A stretch of 64,000 bases of DNA, taken from contig NW_026732320.1 in assembly GCF_028476545.1 (NCBI RefSeq), positions 62,001 through 126,000 on the forward strand, written 5' to 3'. The notes beneath the pieces were generated by a model that had not been told where the DNA came from, ran no database searches, and was given only the letters and a program-made list of their open reading frames with translations. The DNA is from Physella acuta. Taxonomy: Eukaryota > Mollusca > Gastropoda > Physidae. The translations under genes were made by a program, and so were the position numbers. Positions 1-10,975 of the stretch are shown one piece after another. Within the stretch, counting starts at the first letter, position 1. Each line of letters opens with the position of its first letter.

Positions 1-1143
1 AGTAAAGAAGCTTGGTGATAAACTTGATTAATTATTTGTGATAATTATGCCTATGACATTAGTAAATAGTAGATCTAAATAATAAACAAAAGGCGCAGCA
101 ATTGACATGGGGGGGGGGATACTAATTAATAAGGCAGTGAATTTAGAATGTCATGAAAAAGGCATGATAGTTATTCATAATAATTTAGGATACAATTGTT
201 ACATTTAATAATAAAAAGTAACAAAAAACAAACATTACGTATTTAAATCACAGCATATTGCCAATATATTCATATAAGCAGATAGACAGGGAAGCTGTAA
301 CTTCTGATGTGGTACAACTTACTTAAGATTTAATAAACTTTTACAAGAATTTAAGGTTTTTCTATTGATTAGTTGTACCAAAATAATATCAATAGGGCCT
401 GATAAAGACCCTAGTATATTAAAGTAGTTTCCCTTTTGGACCTGTCAATCCATCATCCATAGAGCAGCTGAAGTAGAGTTTATCTGTTTCTTGACCACTG
501 AACATGAAGTGATGGTGTGGTTAGCTCTCTGCCAAGCTATCTTTACTTTCCCTTGTGTCAGGTACTCATCTGAGCTAGGTGGATGCTGCGCGCTGCACAG
601 ACAGACTTGTCTGAGATCTGAGCTTAAGACTTGCATGTTAGTAGTTGAGTGCTTTACCACACCATCCCTAGTTTTATTTTTCAGCATTCTTCTTATTACA
701 TGCTTCAGTATCAATCACCAAATTTATCCTATCTGTTAAAGTAGCATTCTGGACATACGTCTGTTGCAGTCACTATAATTACTATACAAGGGTGCAACAC
801 CCTTTCATAGGACTTTTTAATTATATGCAGTCATACTTAATCTAATTTTTTTCTTTATTTCTATTACCCCCACCCTCTAGTAAAGTTTCAATTTTAATAT
901 TTAAAAAAAAAATAGACTTTCAGTCTGCATATTGACCTATATAGAACAGCACACCTCACTTTAATTTGACCTGATTAGTTCTAATTATCCTTCATCAAAT
1001 TTTGATTTTACTTTCATATTTCTATTGCCCACACTCTCTAGCACTAGCGTGCAAAGTTTTATAATTTTATCTCAAATAGCAGCAGTGGTATGCAAGCCTA
1101 AAGCCAATCACACAATTAAATCCGATGTTACAGTGATATATAA
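1..1143. other. AT-rich intergenic DNA without a recognised gene
   Basis: No frame here has protein-like composition; the two overlapping frames at 445-739 lie on opposite strands and look like chance. A poly-G run sits near 109-118. Nothing else stands out. Confidence 0.6.
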
Positions 1144-1701
1144 CAAGTTTAGGTAATCTATCGTTTTGGGTAAGTAAAATCGCCCGCGGCTATTTATGTA
1201 CGAAAACGTTACCTCGTTGTCAAGGCTTTAATAGAAGTATATTGTCATACTTTTGTGTCAAATATTATAGATAAATGAATAATAAACCTAAATCAATGGC
1301 TAAATATATCGATATAGGCCAGAAATTAACTTTAAACAGCAGTGTCTGAGAGCAAGATTTGCTATATAAACAGCAGCCATTTGTAAAATAGAGTGGCTTC
1401 CCCCTGAATCTGGCGCTAAAAGCTTATAAAAATAAAACTTAGACAAGATGGCTGCTATAGTAAATGAGCATGGTTGCATCTGTTGGAAACATCGCTAGTC
1501 TTCATTTATTACGGAAAAGTTTTAATTCAATTGTTTAAAAACAGGTACATAAATGAATCAAGGAAACATTTTTGAATTTTTAAAAACATAAATCCTCCTC
1601 AAAATGTGAAATAATTATTAAAATTTAAGGAGTCACCTGTTTTTCACATTACAAATCGCGGGCGATTTTACGTACCCAAAACGATAGATTACCCAAGTTT
1701 A
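1144..1701. mobile_element. MITE with 37-bp terminal inverted repeats and 8-bp target duplication
   Basis: Seen: the left end at 1152-1188 begins GGTAATCTATCG and the right end at 1657-1693 is its reverse complement, with one mismatch over about 37 bp. Both sides are flanked by the same octamer CAAGTTTA (1144-1151 and 1694-1701). The interior of about 470 bp has no transposase. Diverged relatives occur at 46077-46741 and, truncated, at 29931-30050. Eight-bp target duplications fit hAT- or P-like transposases, but the terminus is not the usual CAGGG of hAT, so the superfamily is left open. Confidence 0.85.
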
Positions 1702-1947
1702 ATACATACATAACTTTAAAAATTCATATAAAATAAACTATTAGGCCTAGAATGATAAATTTGGTATTTTTATCAATGGGGTATATTATAGGATTAATCT
1801 GTGTACATTTTATAATTCTATGGTAATTAGGAAAAATATCCCAACATTCCTAACTAACAACCAAACACCCCTTTTTTAAAGAAGATCATTATCAGATACT
1901 GGTATCTAGGGTCTATAATCATCCGAAGTTTTTATTTCGTTTTAAAC

Positions 1948-1969
1948 TTCTTCTTCTTCGTTCTTAATT
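1948..1969 (-). repeat. SINE 3' tail fragment
   Basis: This is the reverse complement of the tail found at 28128-28144 of the dimeric SINE (AATTAAGAACGAAGAAG). Only the tail is recognisable, so it may be a severely truncated insertion. Confidence 0.4.
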
Positions 1970-1975
1970 ATTGCG

Positions 1976-2170
1976 ACAAGACTTTCATTGTTATTTTAGA
2001 GTGTAAGAGTAACAAACTTCTTTTATTTAAAATATTAGCTTCATTAAACATTCAATTAGTACAGTAATGGTGTGAGACAGTTTTAACTGCGACAAAAAAA
2101 AAAGATTAAACATTGAGTTCTTGTCTGAAGAAAATTTCCGAATATTTTTTCCTGGTCTGGTCACATCCCT

Positions 2171-2171
<1 letters not shown>
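1976..2171. mobile_element. 3' end fragment of a hAT-like element
   Basis: About 195 bp aligns by eye with 17493-17680, the right end of the element at 15949-17680. It ends in the same terminal motif (GTCACATCCCTG). The left part is missing. A (GA)n tract follows directly. Confidence 0.65.

Positions 2172-2172
<1 letters not shown>

Positions 2173-2202
<30 letters not shown>
2173..2202. repeat. (GA)n microsatellite
   Basis: About 15 GA units directly abut the terminal motif of the preceding element fragment. Confidence 0.9.
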
Positions 2203-2861
2203 CCAAGTCGTCCATGTTGTACTTTCTAGATTTTTAGCAGTAATTACTAATTATCTCAAAGTTCCAGTGTATTTAGTTTTTTCTGTATCTTATTTTCATA
2301 GAGTGTAGGTTGTGTTGATTAATTTAGTGTTTTACCAAGTGTTAGTTTAGTTAAAGATCTGTGTGTTTACTTTTGAACATTTACATTTTAAGTTGGGTAA
2401 AGTATTACCTGGCCGTTCGATTCAGCGCTTCCGGGTTTGTAATGTTCGTGGCATCTCACGGCTAATGGCGACCAGTTTCGCTTTCACTAAACGGTAGAGG
2501 GATAAAACTAACGATTACAAGGCCATCGTTAATTTTAGAAATCGGAACTATCCGTTTCTATTTCAGTCTGTTATTTAAGAATTGTCAGATGTTCTTTTGA
2601 CCTAGAATCTAGTTTCTTTGTCTCGCAAGCGACGCATAGTTCTATGTATGTATTCTTGTCTTTCAAATCAAATAACTCTAAACTAAAATAACGCTTTCTT
2701 AGCAAACCAGACCATGTGGATATGAAACTTAAAAGTATCAATTTTACACACATTACAATTAACTCGTAATAATTTATGGGGTTTATGAGATGTGTTCGTG
2801 GGAAAACAATCACCCCCCCCCCCCAATAATGCCATCTATATATAATATAATTATGGCAGAT
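2203..2861. other. AT-rich intergenic DNA
   Basis: No convincing gene or repeat was recognised apart from a poly-C run at about 2812-2824. Confidence 0.5.
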
Positions 2862-3140
2862 TCTAGCCGGAATAAGATACGCATGCGATACGCATGCGCA
2901 ATGGAGAGAAACTATGACTTGCCTTAGCGGCGATGTTTTCGATGGTACTTCGCATGCGTGTGTTTACAACCGCAGAACCGTAACACCAACCCTAATCCTA
3001 TCCTTACCCTAATCCTATCCCTAACCCTAGCCCTAATCCTATTCCTAACCCTATCCCTAATCCTACCCCTAACCCTCATTCTAGCCCTAACCCTAGCCAT
3101 AGGTCACTGCGTATGCGCAGAGCTATCTTTTGCCGACTAA
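2862..3140 (+). repeat. Dispersed element carrying a degenerate telomere-like array
   Basis: The core (about 2990-3105) consists of degenerate CCCTAA-like hexamers such as ACCCTAATCCTATCC. The flanks contain GCATGCG-rich sequence, including GATACGCATGCG twice. The same flanks and core recur in reverse orientation at 6395-6560, so this is a dispersed unit and not a lone internal telomere scar. Confidence 0.7.
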
Positions 3141-3196
3141 GTGGAGACGTTGGGGAGAAAAATCTTCTTCCGAGTAGACACTTCGTATAATCTATC

Positions 3197-3603
3197 TATA
3201 TATATAATTCTCTTCTGGGATCAGTTAGAAAACAAGCTGCAAGCGCGCCTTTGCAGTCCCCTCTCTTCCTCTCTATCACTACCACCCCCACCCCACATGA
3301 TCTGGTGAGCGGTGTTCACTCTGTTTACATTTTACAATCGCAGAGACGGGTTTGGTGACGGCTATTAGTGGCAGATAATTTAGTTTGAAACGATTTTAAA
3401 CTTACAGGAGGTAACTAATAGGAGGCTGCTTTCACGGGGGGGGGGGGGGTGTAGGGTCGGGGTTAGGGGAAAGGGGGGGGGGGGGGGTTAGTGTTTTAAA
3501 GCAAATATTTTCAGTGGCAGCATTGGTATAAATTATGAATTACTGAAAAGTAGAAAATAAAACAACTAAATAGCGGCGTATGATACGCCGCGGGTCGGCT
3601 CGT
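3197..3603 (+). mobile_element. Rolling-circle-like non-autonomous element, tandem copy 1
   Basis: Starts TATATATAATTCTCTTCTGG and ends GGGTCGGCTCGT. A perfect 19-bp palindrome (3573-3591; arms GCGGCGTAT/ATACGCCGC) lies 12 nt from the 3' end. The interior has two poly-G runs and no coding capacity. A 3' hairpin about 10-12 nt from the terminus, absence of long terminal inverted repeats and an exact head-to-tail junction with the next copy are features known from Helitron/Helentron non-autonomous elements. That family assignment is inference. Confidence 0.6.
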
Positions 3604-4048
3604 TATATATAATTCTCTTCTGGAAGCCGTTAGAAAACAAGCTGCAAGCGCCTCCTTGCAGTCCCCTCTCTTTCTCTCTATCACTATCACTACTACCCCC
3701 ACCACACCCCCACAGTGTCTGGTGAGTTGTGGTCACGCTAAATGTTTACAAAGCTAAATGTTTACAAATCGTAGAGCCATAGAGCCGGGTTTCTATTAGG
3801 GGCAGATAATTTAGTTCGATTTTAAACTTACAGGAGGTAACTAAGAAATAACTAAGAGGAGGCTGCTTTCATGGGGGGGGGGGTGTAGGGTCGGGGTTAA
3901 GGGAAAGGGGGGGGGGGGGGTTAGTGTTTTAAAGCAAATATTTTCAGTGGCAGCATTGGTACTGTCGAATTCACAAATTATGAATTACTGAAAAGTGGAA
4001 AATAAAACAACTAAATAGAGGCGTATGATACGCCGCGGGTCGGCTCGT
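3604..4048 (+). mobile_element. Rolling-circle-like non-autonomous element, tandem copy 2
   Basis: This copy begins on the base after the 3' terminus of the previous one (GGCTCGT then TATATATAATTC) and repeats the whole structure, with small length differences in the poly-G runs and a short internal duplication near 3740-3765. It has the same 3' hairpin and terminus GGCTCGT at 4048. Confidence 0.6.
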
Positions 4049-4649
4049 TTTATTATAATCTTGTTTGGTGAAAACGAGGCGCAGGAAAATGTGTGCCGCG
4101 CAAGAATCCAATCAGTTGGCTAGATTTATGACTGTTTTTTTTTATGTCACACCTAAAAATAAAATATTTACGCTTTCTTCATTGATGATCGTTTTTATAA
4201 TTTTTTAAACTGAAAGTATGAATTACAAGTTAGATCGCAGGTTTTGTAACTTGGTATACTTTAGCAATTCTCACTAAATTTTAAATTTCATTATTTTTCC
4301 ATTTAAACATTACCAATGAAAAATATAGATCAATATCTAATATATTAAATACTTTGTTTGATGGATCTATAATATGAAGCTTACTTAATTAATTTAATTT
4401 ATTTGCGACCCAAGGCAGTTCAGGAAAATTTTTTCCGTGACAACCTCAGATCAGTCTGAAGATGCGAACTGTAGTCTCTACAAGGCAGCCCGTTTGATGT
4501 TAAATGTGCAGCACATTTGATTTCGTTACCAAATTTTTATTATTTATTCGGTCTAACCCCAAATTAATATTTACTTAACGGAGTATAACATATTTTGTAA
4601 ATTTAATAGATTTTTCTTTTAAAAATGTCTTCGCATTAAAAATTTATCA
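4049..4649. other. AT-rich intergenic DNA
   Basis: I see no gene, RNA or clear repeat in this interval. Confidence 0.5.
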
Positions 4650-4719
4650 CCCTAGAGCAGGGGTCTCCAAACTTTTCAGCCCGAGGGCCGCATTGACTAT
4701 CAAATATCAGTTCGGGGGC

Positions 4720-4891
4720 CAGAGTTTCTTCAAGGCATCTCTTCGGGGTGTATTCTCCCCCCTCCCCCTCCCCCACTCCAAAGAGCGTCTATCCCCCCCC
4801 CCCAACGAAATATAATTTATATAGAAATATATACAAATTTCAAGTGTCTCTCCCCCCCCCCCCCGGAGAAAAAAGTCTGAAAGAAACACTG
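4720..4891 (+). mobile_element. C-rich MITE nested in the hAT element
   Basis: Begins CAGAGTTTCTTC and ends GAAAGAAACACTG, with the octamer TCGGGGGC on both sides (4712-4719, 4892-4899). The middle holds C runs and the shared core AACGAAATATAATTTATAT. The standalone relative at 52917-53057 has perfect ends of the same type. Related hAT copies show the same junction, so the insertion probably predates spread of this hAT subfamily. Confidence 0.65.
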
Positions 4892-4899
4892 TCGGGGGC

Positions 4900-5818
4900 C
4901 AAGAACACACTCGAGGTCCAAGTTTGCTCTCAAATTATTCTTCACGTATTTGATTCTTGAAAATGTTTGTTCACACAGGTATGTTGTTCCAAAGTTTGAA
5001 AAGTATTTTGATGCAAAAGTTTTAATATTAGGAAAGTCTTCCTTGGGCAAAAACTTATAAAAACCCACCCGCCCGTGTCTCTAAGGAGCTTATTTGCTTG
5101 CAACTCAATGACCTCCATCTGCAGTTCATCTGTGCAACTGGCCACATTTGCTTCAAATAGGTTTTGAAAGTCTCACTTCTTCTGATTTAGAATCCAAGTC
5201 AGAAAACCGCTGCTGGAGCTGCAGCTGGAGGGCTTTGATGATCTCGCATACAAATGACTTGGGGAACACAGTGGTTGTGTCAGTCGTAAAGACCTTGCAC
5301 TGCTGAGAAAGCGTCAAGTTGTTGGCCTGTACTTGTTCCAAAAATGACAAGTTTGGATACTCTACTCAGGACTTTCTCGCAAATTAGCCATCTTACTGCT
5401 GTGAAATATAGTAAATTTTACTTTCCTCCATCAAACGTCCGGTAAGTGAGGTTAGTCCAGTCCAAGTTATAATCAGCAAATCTTTTTTTAACTCAGTGAA
5501 TATATCCTCTCCGGTAACAGTGATATATATCTTGTGTAGGGAAGCCAACTCTTGTGTTGTATTCATGTCTTCATCCACACCTCTCATGAACACAAACAGT
5601 TAAGAGGCGGAACAGCTGTCCAGCGACTCATCCACTGCAATTGAAAAATGGCGAAGCTTGCTTGCATTTTTCGCTATTTGAGTCACAATGTTTTCACCAA
5701 TGTCTGCAACACGGCAGGCAAAAGTAATTGCACCCAAAGCTACATTTTCAAATTGTTTTGAATTTTCTGGGCAAAGTTCCTTAGCCATCCCCAACAAACA
5801 TTTTTTTCCCGTGGACAA
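4900..5818 (-). pseudogene. hAT transposase remnant
   Basis: Reading N to C on the minus strand: 5818-5600 contains FSIAVDESLD, the region around the first catalytic aspartate of hAT transposases. Frames at 5593-5393 and 5350-5153 follow in the family's order. The C-terminal dimerisation region at about 5050-4900 shows FPNIKTFASKYFSNFGTTYL followed by CEQTFSRIKY. The pieces are split over at least four frames with stops between them and the N-terminus is absent, so no functional transposase is encoded. The resemblance is to the GTF2IRD2/Charlie-type hAT proteins of animals. Confidence 0.85.
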
Positions 5819-5901
5819 AAAGATCTCCGCGGGCCGGATGAAAGTACCTCGCGGGCCGCATCCGGCCCGCGGGCCGTAGTTTGGAGACCCCTGCCCTAGA
5901 G

Positions 5902-6390
5902 TGTGAAAAATGCATTCCAGACATTGTCACGGGCCACGCGCGGTAGAGGGCTCGCTCGCTCGCGCTGTTTTGTCAGCGAGCCCGCTACAGCACACGCATC
6001 TCTATTCCATATACTTATTTACTAATTAGTAATTAATAGTAATGTAAGCTTAAGCCAAAGACTAAAAAAAAGTGAATTAAAAAAAAATTAATTAGGCTAG
6101 GCCTATGTGAAATTTAAAAGCACGATACATAATTAAATAAGTAAATATAGTAATTAATAGGTCAGCTAAAGCCTAGTTAGTTTAGAAGGCCAACTCTCAT
6201 TGATTTCCAAAATTGTGGTATGGGGGCTTTTATATCTATTATCCTATTGCCCGGCTGAAAGACCGATAATTAAGCTTAATCAGCCTAATTACGTGAAAAA
6301 AAAAGACAAACAAGAAATACCCATTAAAAAAAAAAATAGCCTAGCAACAGAGCAAACCAGCCTCTTTCTCAATGGTGATGAAATGTCTTT
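5902..6390. other. AT-rich intergenic DNA
   Basis: A short inverted CGCTCGCTCGCG-type GC-rich patch lies near 5935-5995; otherwise the interval is AT-rich without a gene. Confidence 0.45.
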
Positions 6391-6394
6391 ACTT

Positions 6395-6560
6395 AGTGCG
6401 CTGTGACCTATTAGGGTTAGGGCTCGGATTATGGTTAGGGTTGGAGTTAGGACTAGGGTTCTGCGGTTGAAAACACCGCGGTACCATAGAAAACATTGCC
6501 GCGATGGCAAGCCGTAGTTTCTCTCCATTGCGCATATGTATCTTTTCCCGGCTAGCATCG
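6395..6560 (-). repeat. Telomere-like dispersed element, reverse copy
   Basis: Contains TTAGGG-like hexamers (about 6410-6462), followed by the reverse complement of the 2862-2990 flank, including the segment reading AGTTTCTCTCCATTGCGCAT. The array is shorter than in the 2862 copy. Confidence 0.65.
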
Positions 6561-6920
6561 GCCTTAAAATTTTTACAAAGCTCAAAGCTGACCAATTTTT
6601 ACGTTTGGTCTACATTATCGGGAGCAAACTTAAAATTTTGTTCCTGGCACAGACAGTACTCTCATCTAAAAATAACTTAAATTACACAGAAAAACCATTT
6701 TTCGCGAAATTAATATTTTTAAAGTTAATGTTGAGATAGTGACTTGAACAAAGCAAATAAAATTTCTCCAATCGTATGCCAGGTTAGGTAGCCATATTGT
6801 TGTTAGCAACGACCAATCCTTTTAGGCTTGTGAGCATCGCTAGTATACTTACCATTTATCAATTATAAAAGCATAGCATGCTGATTGTGTACAAATATAG
6901 TTATAAAACAACGAAATATC
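6561..6920. other. Intergenic DNA
   Basis: No feature recognised. Confidence 0.4.
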
Positions 6921-7349
6921 TATATATATAATTCTCTTCTGGGAGACGTTAGAAAACAAGCTGCAAGCGCGTCCTTGCAGTCCCCTCTCTTTCTCTCTAT
7001 CACTATCACTACCACCCCCACCCCACCCCCACATGGTCTGGTGAGCTGTGGTCACGCTAAATGTTTACATATCGTAGAGCCGGGTTTAGTGACGGCTATT
7101 AGGGGCAGATAATTTAGTTTGAAACAATTTTAAACTTACAGGAGGTAACTAAGAGGAGGCTGCTTTCAAGGGGGGGGGGGGGTGTAGGGTAGGGGTTGGG
7201 GGGAAAGAGGGGGGGGGGGGGGTTAGTGTTTTAAAGCAAATATTTTCAGTGGCAGCATTTTACTGTCAAATTCACAAATTATGAATTACTGAAAAGTAGA
7301 AAATAAAACAACTAAATAGCGGCGTATAATACGCCGCGGGTCGGCTCGT
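6921..7349 (+). mobile_element. Rolling-circle-like non-autonomous element, copy 3
   Basis: Same start (TATATATAATTCTCTTCTGG), two poly-G runs, 3' hairpin (GCGGCGTATAATACGCCGC) and GGCTCGT end as the pair at 3197-4048. Confidence 0.65.
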
Positions 7350-8160
7350 AAAGTTATAATTACGATGTGCCACACCCCCTCAAGAATGCTGTTTATTAAG
7401 CTGCTTATCTCACTTTACAACAGTAATTAAAATTAATTTTCAAATTTTTCAAATTACTTTTATTGGGTAAGATTAAGCACATGTTTACTAGTAATTTTAA
7501 AAAAAAAGTAAATTCTGTTTCAATGAAGGTCGCAGGTCAAATATTTTTTCCTTTAGTCATGTTCAGTGGAGGGTGCCACAGGCTGACCTGACTTTGGAAT
7601 TTTTTTCAGTAATAATGACTTTGTACCGAAAGTTAAAATATGCTAAATTGGCTTAGTTTACTAGTGTGCTAGCTATTGATACATTTTTAATTTTTAAAAA
7701 AAATCATTCTCAAATTTGTATATAGAGTAAAGTGACATTAATAAACACCGATACACAAAAAATGCGACGTGTTCGCTATGAGGGCACCTCGTTTCATTAA
7801 TAATTCACCTAGAAAAAAAACCGAATCGACCATAATACTCTTTATTTATAGGAGAACAATAATAGGCTATTCATCCTTGTATTCATTCGCATTTTAGATT
7901 TTACTTTCCACTTTTTGCATGTGTCTGTATTTCCCAATAGCGAACACCTTTTTTACATTTGTTCCTCATAAGGAACATATTAATATTTTGCACTTTAAAG
8001 CATAACTAGATACACAATTTTACAGTTTGAAACATTTTTAATGTGTTGTTTTGTACTAGAATGACTAAAAACGTTTTATTTTAGCTTTTATCTCTCAAAT
8101 AATTCAAATTAAAATGTCCATGAGGCTTTTTTAAAAGCTTTTTTACTTTTTTTATGTTAG
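7350..8160. other. AT-rich intergenic DNA
   Basis: I see no gene or clear repeat. Confidence 0.45.
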
Positions 8161-8370
8161 TAATTTTATTTTAAATTTTACACTGCACAGTAAAAAAAAA
8201 AAGTTGGTATAGAGATCTAGGTCTAGAAAACTAGATCTAGAACTAGATGTCTAGATTTTGTTTCATAACATTCATCTCATTATGATTATGATTTATTACA
8301 TTAGTCATTAGTCATTTATTATGCCTATGGTTAAAACTTCAAATAAGGGTCAAGACATTGGCTGAGAGAA
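8160..8370 (+). repeat. Low-copy repeat shared with 46770-46950
   Basis: Both stretches share ATTTTACACT..CAGTAAAAAAAA, GGTATAGAG, the AGATCTAG-rich patch, GTTTCAT.ACATT and TTCAAAT.AGGGTCA in the same order. In the second location it lies just upstream of duplication copy B. Confidence 0.55.
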
Positions 8371-8464
8371 TGTTTACACCGGTGTCCGATAACAGAATCT
8401 TTTTCAAAAAGGGGTGTTAGGTTACTGGTAGTTAACTAAATTCACACCTGGCTGGCTAATGTCA

Positions 8465-8522
8465 ATGCTAACCCTGTCCCTAACCCCAACCCTGGTCCTA
8501 CCATATGCCTAACCCTAATTTC
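8465..8522 (+). repeat. Short telomere-like array
   Basis: Degenerate units such as CTAACCCTGTCCCTAACCCC; too short and diverged to assign to a particular element. Confidence 0.5.
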
Positions 8523-8578
8523 TAACTATAAAATTAGTCGAGATTACAATACTACTAACAACCCAACACCCCTTTTTA

Positions 8579-9153
8579 CTTTCTCATATATACAAAGTAT
8601 AGAGAAAGTCTTGTAATTGTGCAAAAAAAATAAATAAACCGGGAGTGATCTCCCTTAAACTTTCTCGAATATTCTTATATAAAACAACAGAGGATGGGAA
8701 CTCGGGCTATAGACATGATTTTTAATCAATTTTAAATACTTAAAGTTTTAAAAATAGAATAAAATCTATAGACAAAAGAAGTGCACACCAAGTGAACGTA
8801 AAATAAAAACGTGCATAATAGTGCGCAATACTATTAGTACTTTAAAAATTTACATTAGTTTTTTGAGAAATCGGAAGTAGCGTAAATTACTACTTCCAGT
8901 CAACGGAAATTATTCAAAATTTAACTGTAGGTAGAGAATTAGATCTTTTACTTACATGTGAAATTTCATTTATCTATCTGAAATAGTACTCAAGTTATAG
9001 GCTTTTGAAAAATTCAAAGTAGGAAAAGTACCACTTCCGGTTATCGGAAATAGCTCAAAAGTTGATACGGATCTACGATTTTGATATAATACTTATATAT
9101 GAAATTTCATCAACCTAGCTGTAACGGTACTCAAGTAATCGTGTTTACACACA

Positions 9154-9193
<40 letters not shown>

Positions 9194-9322
9194 TACGGAC
9201 AAGATTGCAAAATTATGTTTTTCCGTATCAGTGAGGTGTAAAACGTCGAGATTTGTAAAAATCTCGATTTTTTTTTTGCACGATTACAAGACTTTCTCTA
9301 TACTCCGTATATACGAGAAAGT
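8579..9322 (+). mobile_element. Palindromic-end MITE, forward copy preceded by a reversed end fragment
   Basis: The main copy (about 8640-9322) starts with the small hairpin GGGAGTGATCTCCC and AAACTTTCTCGAATATTC. It carries two diverged sub-repeats of about 120 bp (each with ACTTCC..TCAACGGAAA or ATCGGAAA, then GAAATTTCAT and TACTCAAGT), an internal (CA)n at 9151-9188, and ends ACTTTCTCTATAC..GTATATACGAGAAAGT. An inverted end fragment lies at 8579-8632. Other copies: 20137-20812 (reverse) and 42320-42973 (forward). There is no coding capacity. Confidence 0.75.
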
Positions 9323-9903
9323 AAAAATCGAGATGCAAATCTAGACGTTTTACAGCTCCCTGAGTCGGAAAAACATTGTTTTGCAAACTTGTCTCTGTGT
9401 GTGTGTGTAAACACAATAACTTGAGTACCGTTACTGCTAGGTTGATGAAGTTTCATATATAAGTATTATATCAAAATCGTAGATGCGTATCAACTTTTGA
9501 GTGATTTCCGATAACTGGAAGTGGAACTTTTTCTACTTTCAATTTTTCAAAAGCCTATAACTTGAGTACTATTTCAGATGGATGAATGAAATTTCACATT
9601 TAAGTAAAAGTTCTAATTCTCTGCCTTCTATCAAATTTTGAGTACTTTCTGTTGACCGGAAGTAGTAATTTACACTATTTTCCGATTTCTCAAAAAAAAA
9701 AAAAAACGCATGTGAATTTATAAAGTAGGCCCCTACGAATAATATCCCGCACTATTATGCACATTTTATTTGGCGTTCACTTTGTGTGCAATTTTTTTTA
9801 TGAGATTCTATTCTATTTTAAAAAGTTTAAGTATTTAAAAATGGATTAAAAATATTGTCAATATCCTGAATTGCCAACCCCTGTTGTTTCATATAAGAAT
9901 ACT
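9323..9903 (-). mobile_element. Palindromic-end MITE, reverse copy abutting the forward copy
   Basis: Reverse complement of most of 8660-9290, starting immediately after the terminal hairpin of the forward copy, with (GT)n in place of (CA)n. The pair forms an inverted repeat of about 580-bp arms, diverged by many substitutions. Confidence 0.7.
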
Positions 9904-10136
9904 AGCAGTATCTGGGAAGTAACTGTGTTTTCCTAGTCAAGGGATGTAATGAGAGCTAAAGGACTAAATGCAAATGTATTTCAGACACATTTAGAAATTT
10001 TGTAAACGTTGATACATTTTAAAACAAGGTAATTAAGAAGTCGAGTGACAATTTTAGCGCAATTTCCTTATGTTATCTAAAAATAGCTCTGTCGTAGCGT
10101 AAATCAAGAGCAGGGTTAGTAAAACCATTGGTTAGT

Positions 10137-10190
10137 TATTAAAACGTTTTTTATTAATTTTTTTCAGTATTTTACATGTTTTATTTACAA
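10137..10190 (+). repeat. Left part of a repeat split relative to its copy at 53822-54020
   Basis: TTATTAAAACGTTTTTTAT to TTATTTACAA matches 53822-53878. In the other copy the sequence continues directly into TAGAGTTACATGAC, which here appears only at 11398. Confidence 0.6.
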
Positions 10191-10259
10191 CTAGATAAAT
10201 GGCCCGTTGAGGAAGGGTACAACGGGCGCTAGGCTGATAGTGCTGTCTCTTTTCTCTAA

Positions 10260-10975
10260 ACTAAAACCAACCCACCCCCCCACACACCACCCCCACCCCA
10301 CCACCCCACCCCCACCCCCACAAACCACCCCCACCCCCCACCACACACCAACCCCACCCCAACCCCTCACCCCCACACACCACCCCCACCCCCCACCACA
10401 CACCGCTCCCCACCCCCCCCCCCCAAAAAAAAACATGTCTACCGTCCCATTCAACGAAATATAATTATATACTTTTTCCAGTGTCCGCCCCCTCCCAGAA
10501 AATTCTACCCCCGCCCCCGAAAATTTCAAGTACCCCCACCCCTCTCCGGGGAGGAAAAAGTCTGAAAGAAACACTGAAACCAACCCACCCCCCACACACC
10601 ACCCCCACCCCCCCACACCACCCCCCCCCCCCCCCACACACACACACCACCCCCCACCCCACCCCTCCACCACCCCCCACCCCCAAAAAAAACATGTCTA
10701 CCGTCCCATTCAACGAAATATAATTATATACTTTTTCCAGTGTCCGCCCCCTCCCAGAAAATTCTACCCCCGCCCCCGAAAATTTCAAGTACCCCCACCC
10801 CTCTCCGGGGAGGAAAAAGTCTGAAAGAAACACTGAAACCAACCCACCCCCCCACACACCACCCCCACCCCCCCCACCCCCACACACCACCCCCCCCCCC
10901 ACACCACCCCCCCACACACACCCCCCACACCCCCCCCACCCCCCCAAAAAAAACATGTCTACCGTCCCATTGCAA
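10260..10975. repeat. C-rich tandem repeat, period about 260 bp
   Basis: Three phases are marked by CATGTCTACCGTCCCATT at 10434, 10693 and 10954. Each unit has a low-complexity (CA/CC)n half and a constant half containing CAACGAAATATAATTATATA and GTCTGAAAGAAACACTG. The constant half resembles the G/C-rich MITE (4720-4891). The long proline/glycine-rich frames read from it are low-complexity artefacts. Confidence 0.8.

Larger units (their letters stand above)
4650..5901 (-). mobile_element. hAT DNA transposon (GTF2IRD2-like transposase lineage), internally decayed
   Basis: Seen: the termini are CAGGGGTCTCCAAACT at 4658 and its inverted form ending at 5893. They are flanked by a perfect 8-bp duplication CCCTAGAG (4650-4657, 5894-5901), the hAT signature. 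Total length is 1236 bp, too short for a complete hAT of 2.5-3 kb. Transposase remnants read on the minus strand. A G/C-rich MITE is nested at 4720-4891. Deleted derivatives with the same ends lie at 15594-15810 and 36161-36377, and an end fragment at 29750-29890. Confidence 0.92.

Noticed and set aside
2990-3105. A true telomere or chromosome-fusion site
   Set aside because: Hexamers are degenerate, short, and flanked by sequence shared with another copy in reverse orientation.
9151-9188. CRISPR-like or regularly spaced repeat
   Set aside because: Simple (CA)n; no spacer-repeat structure was found anywhere in the window.
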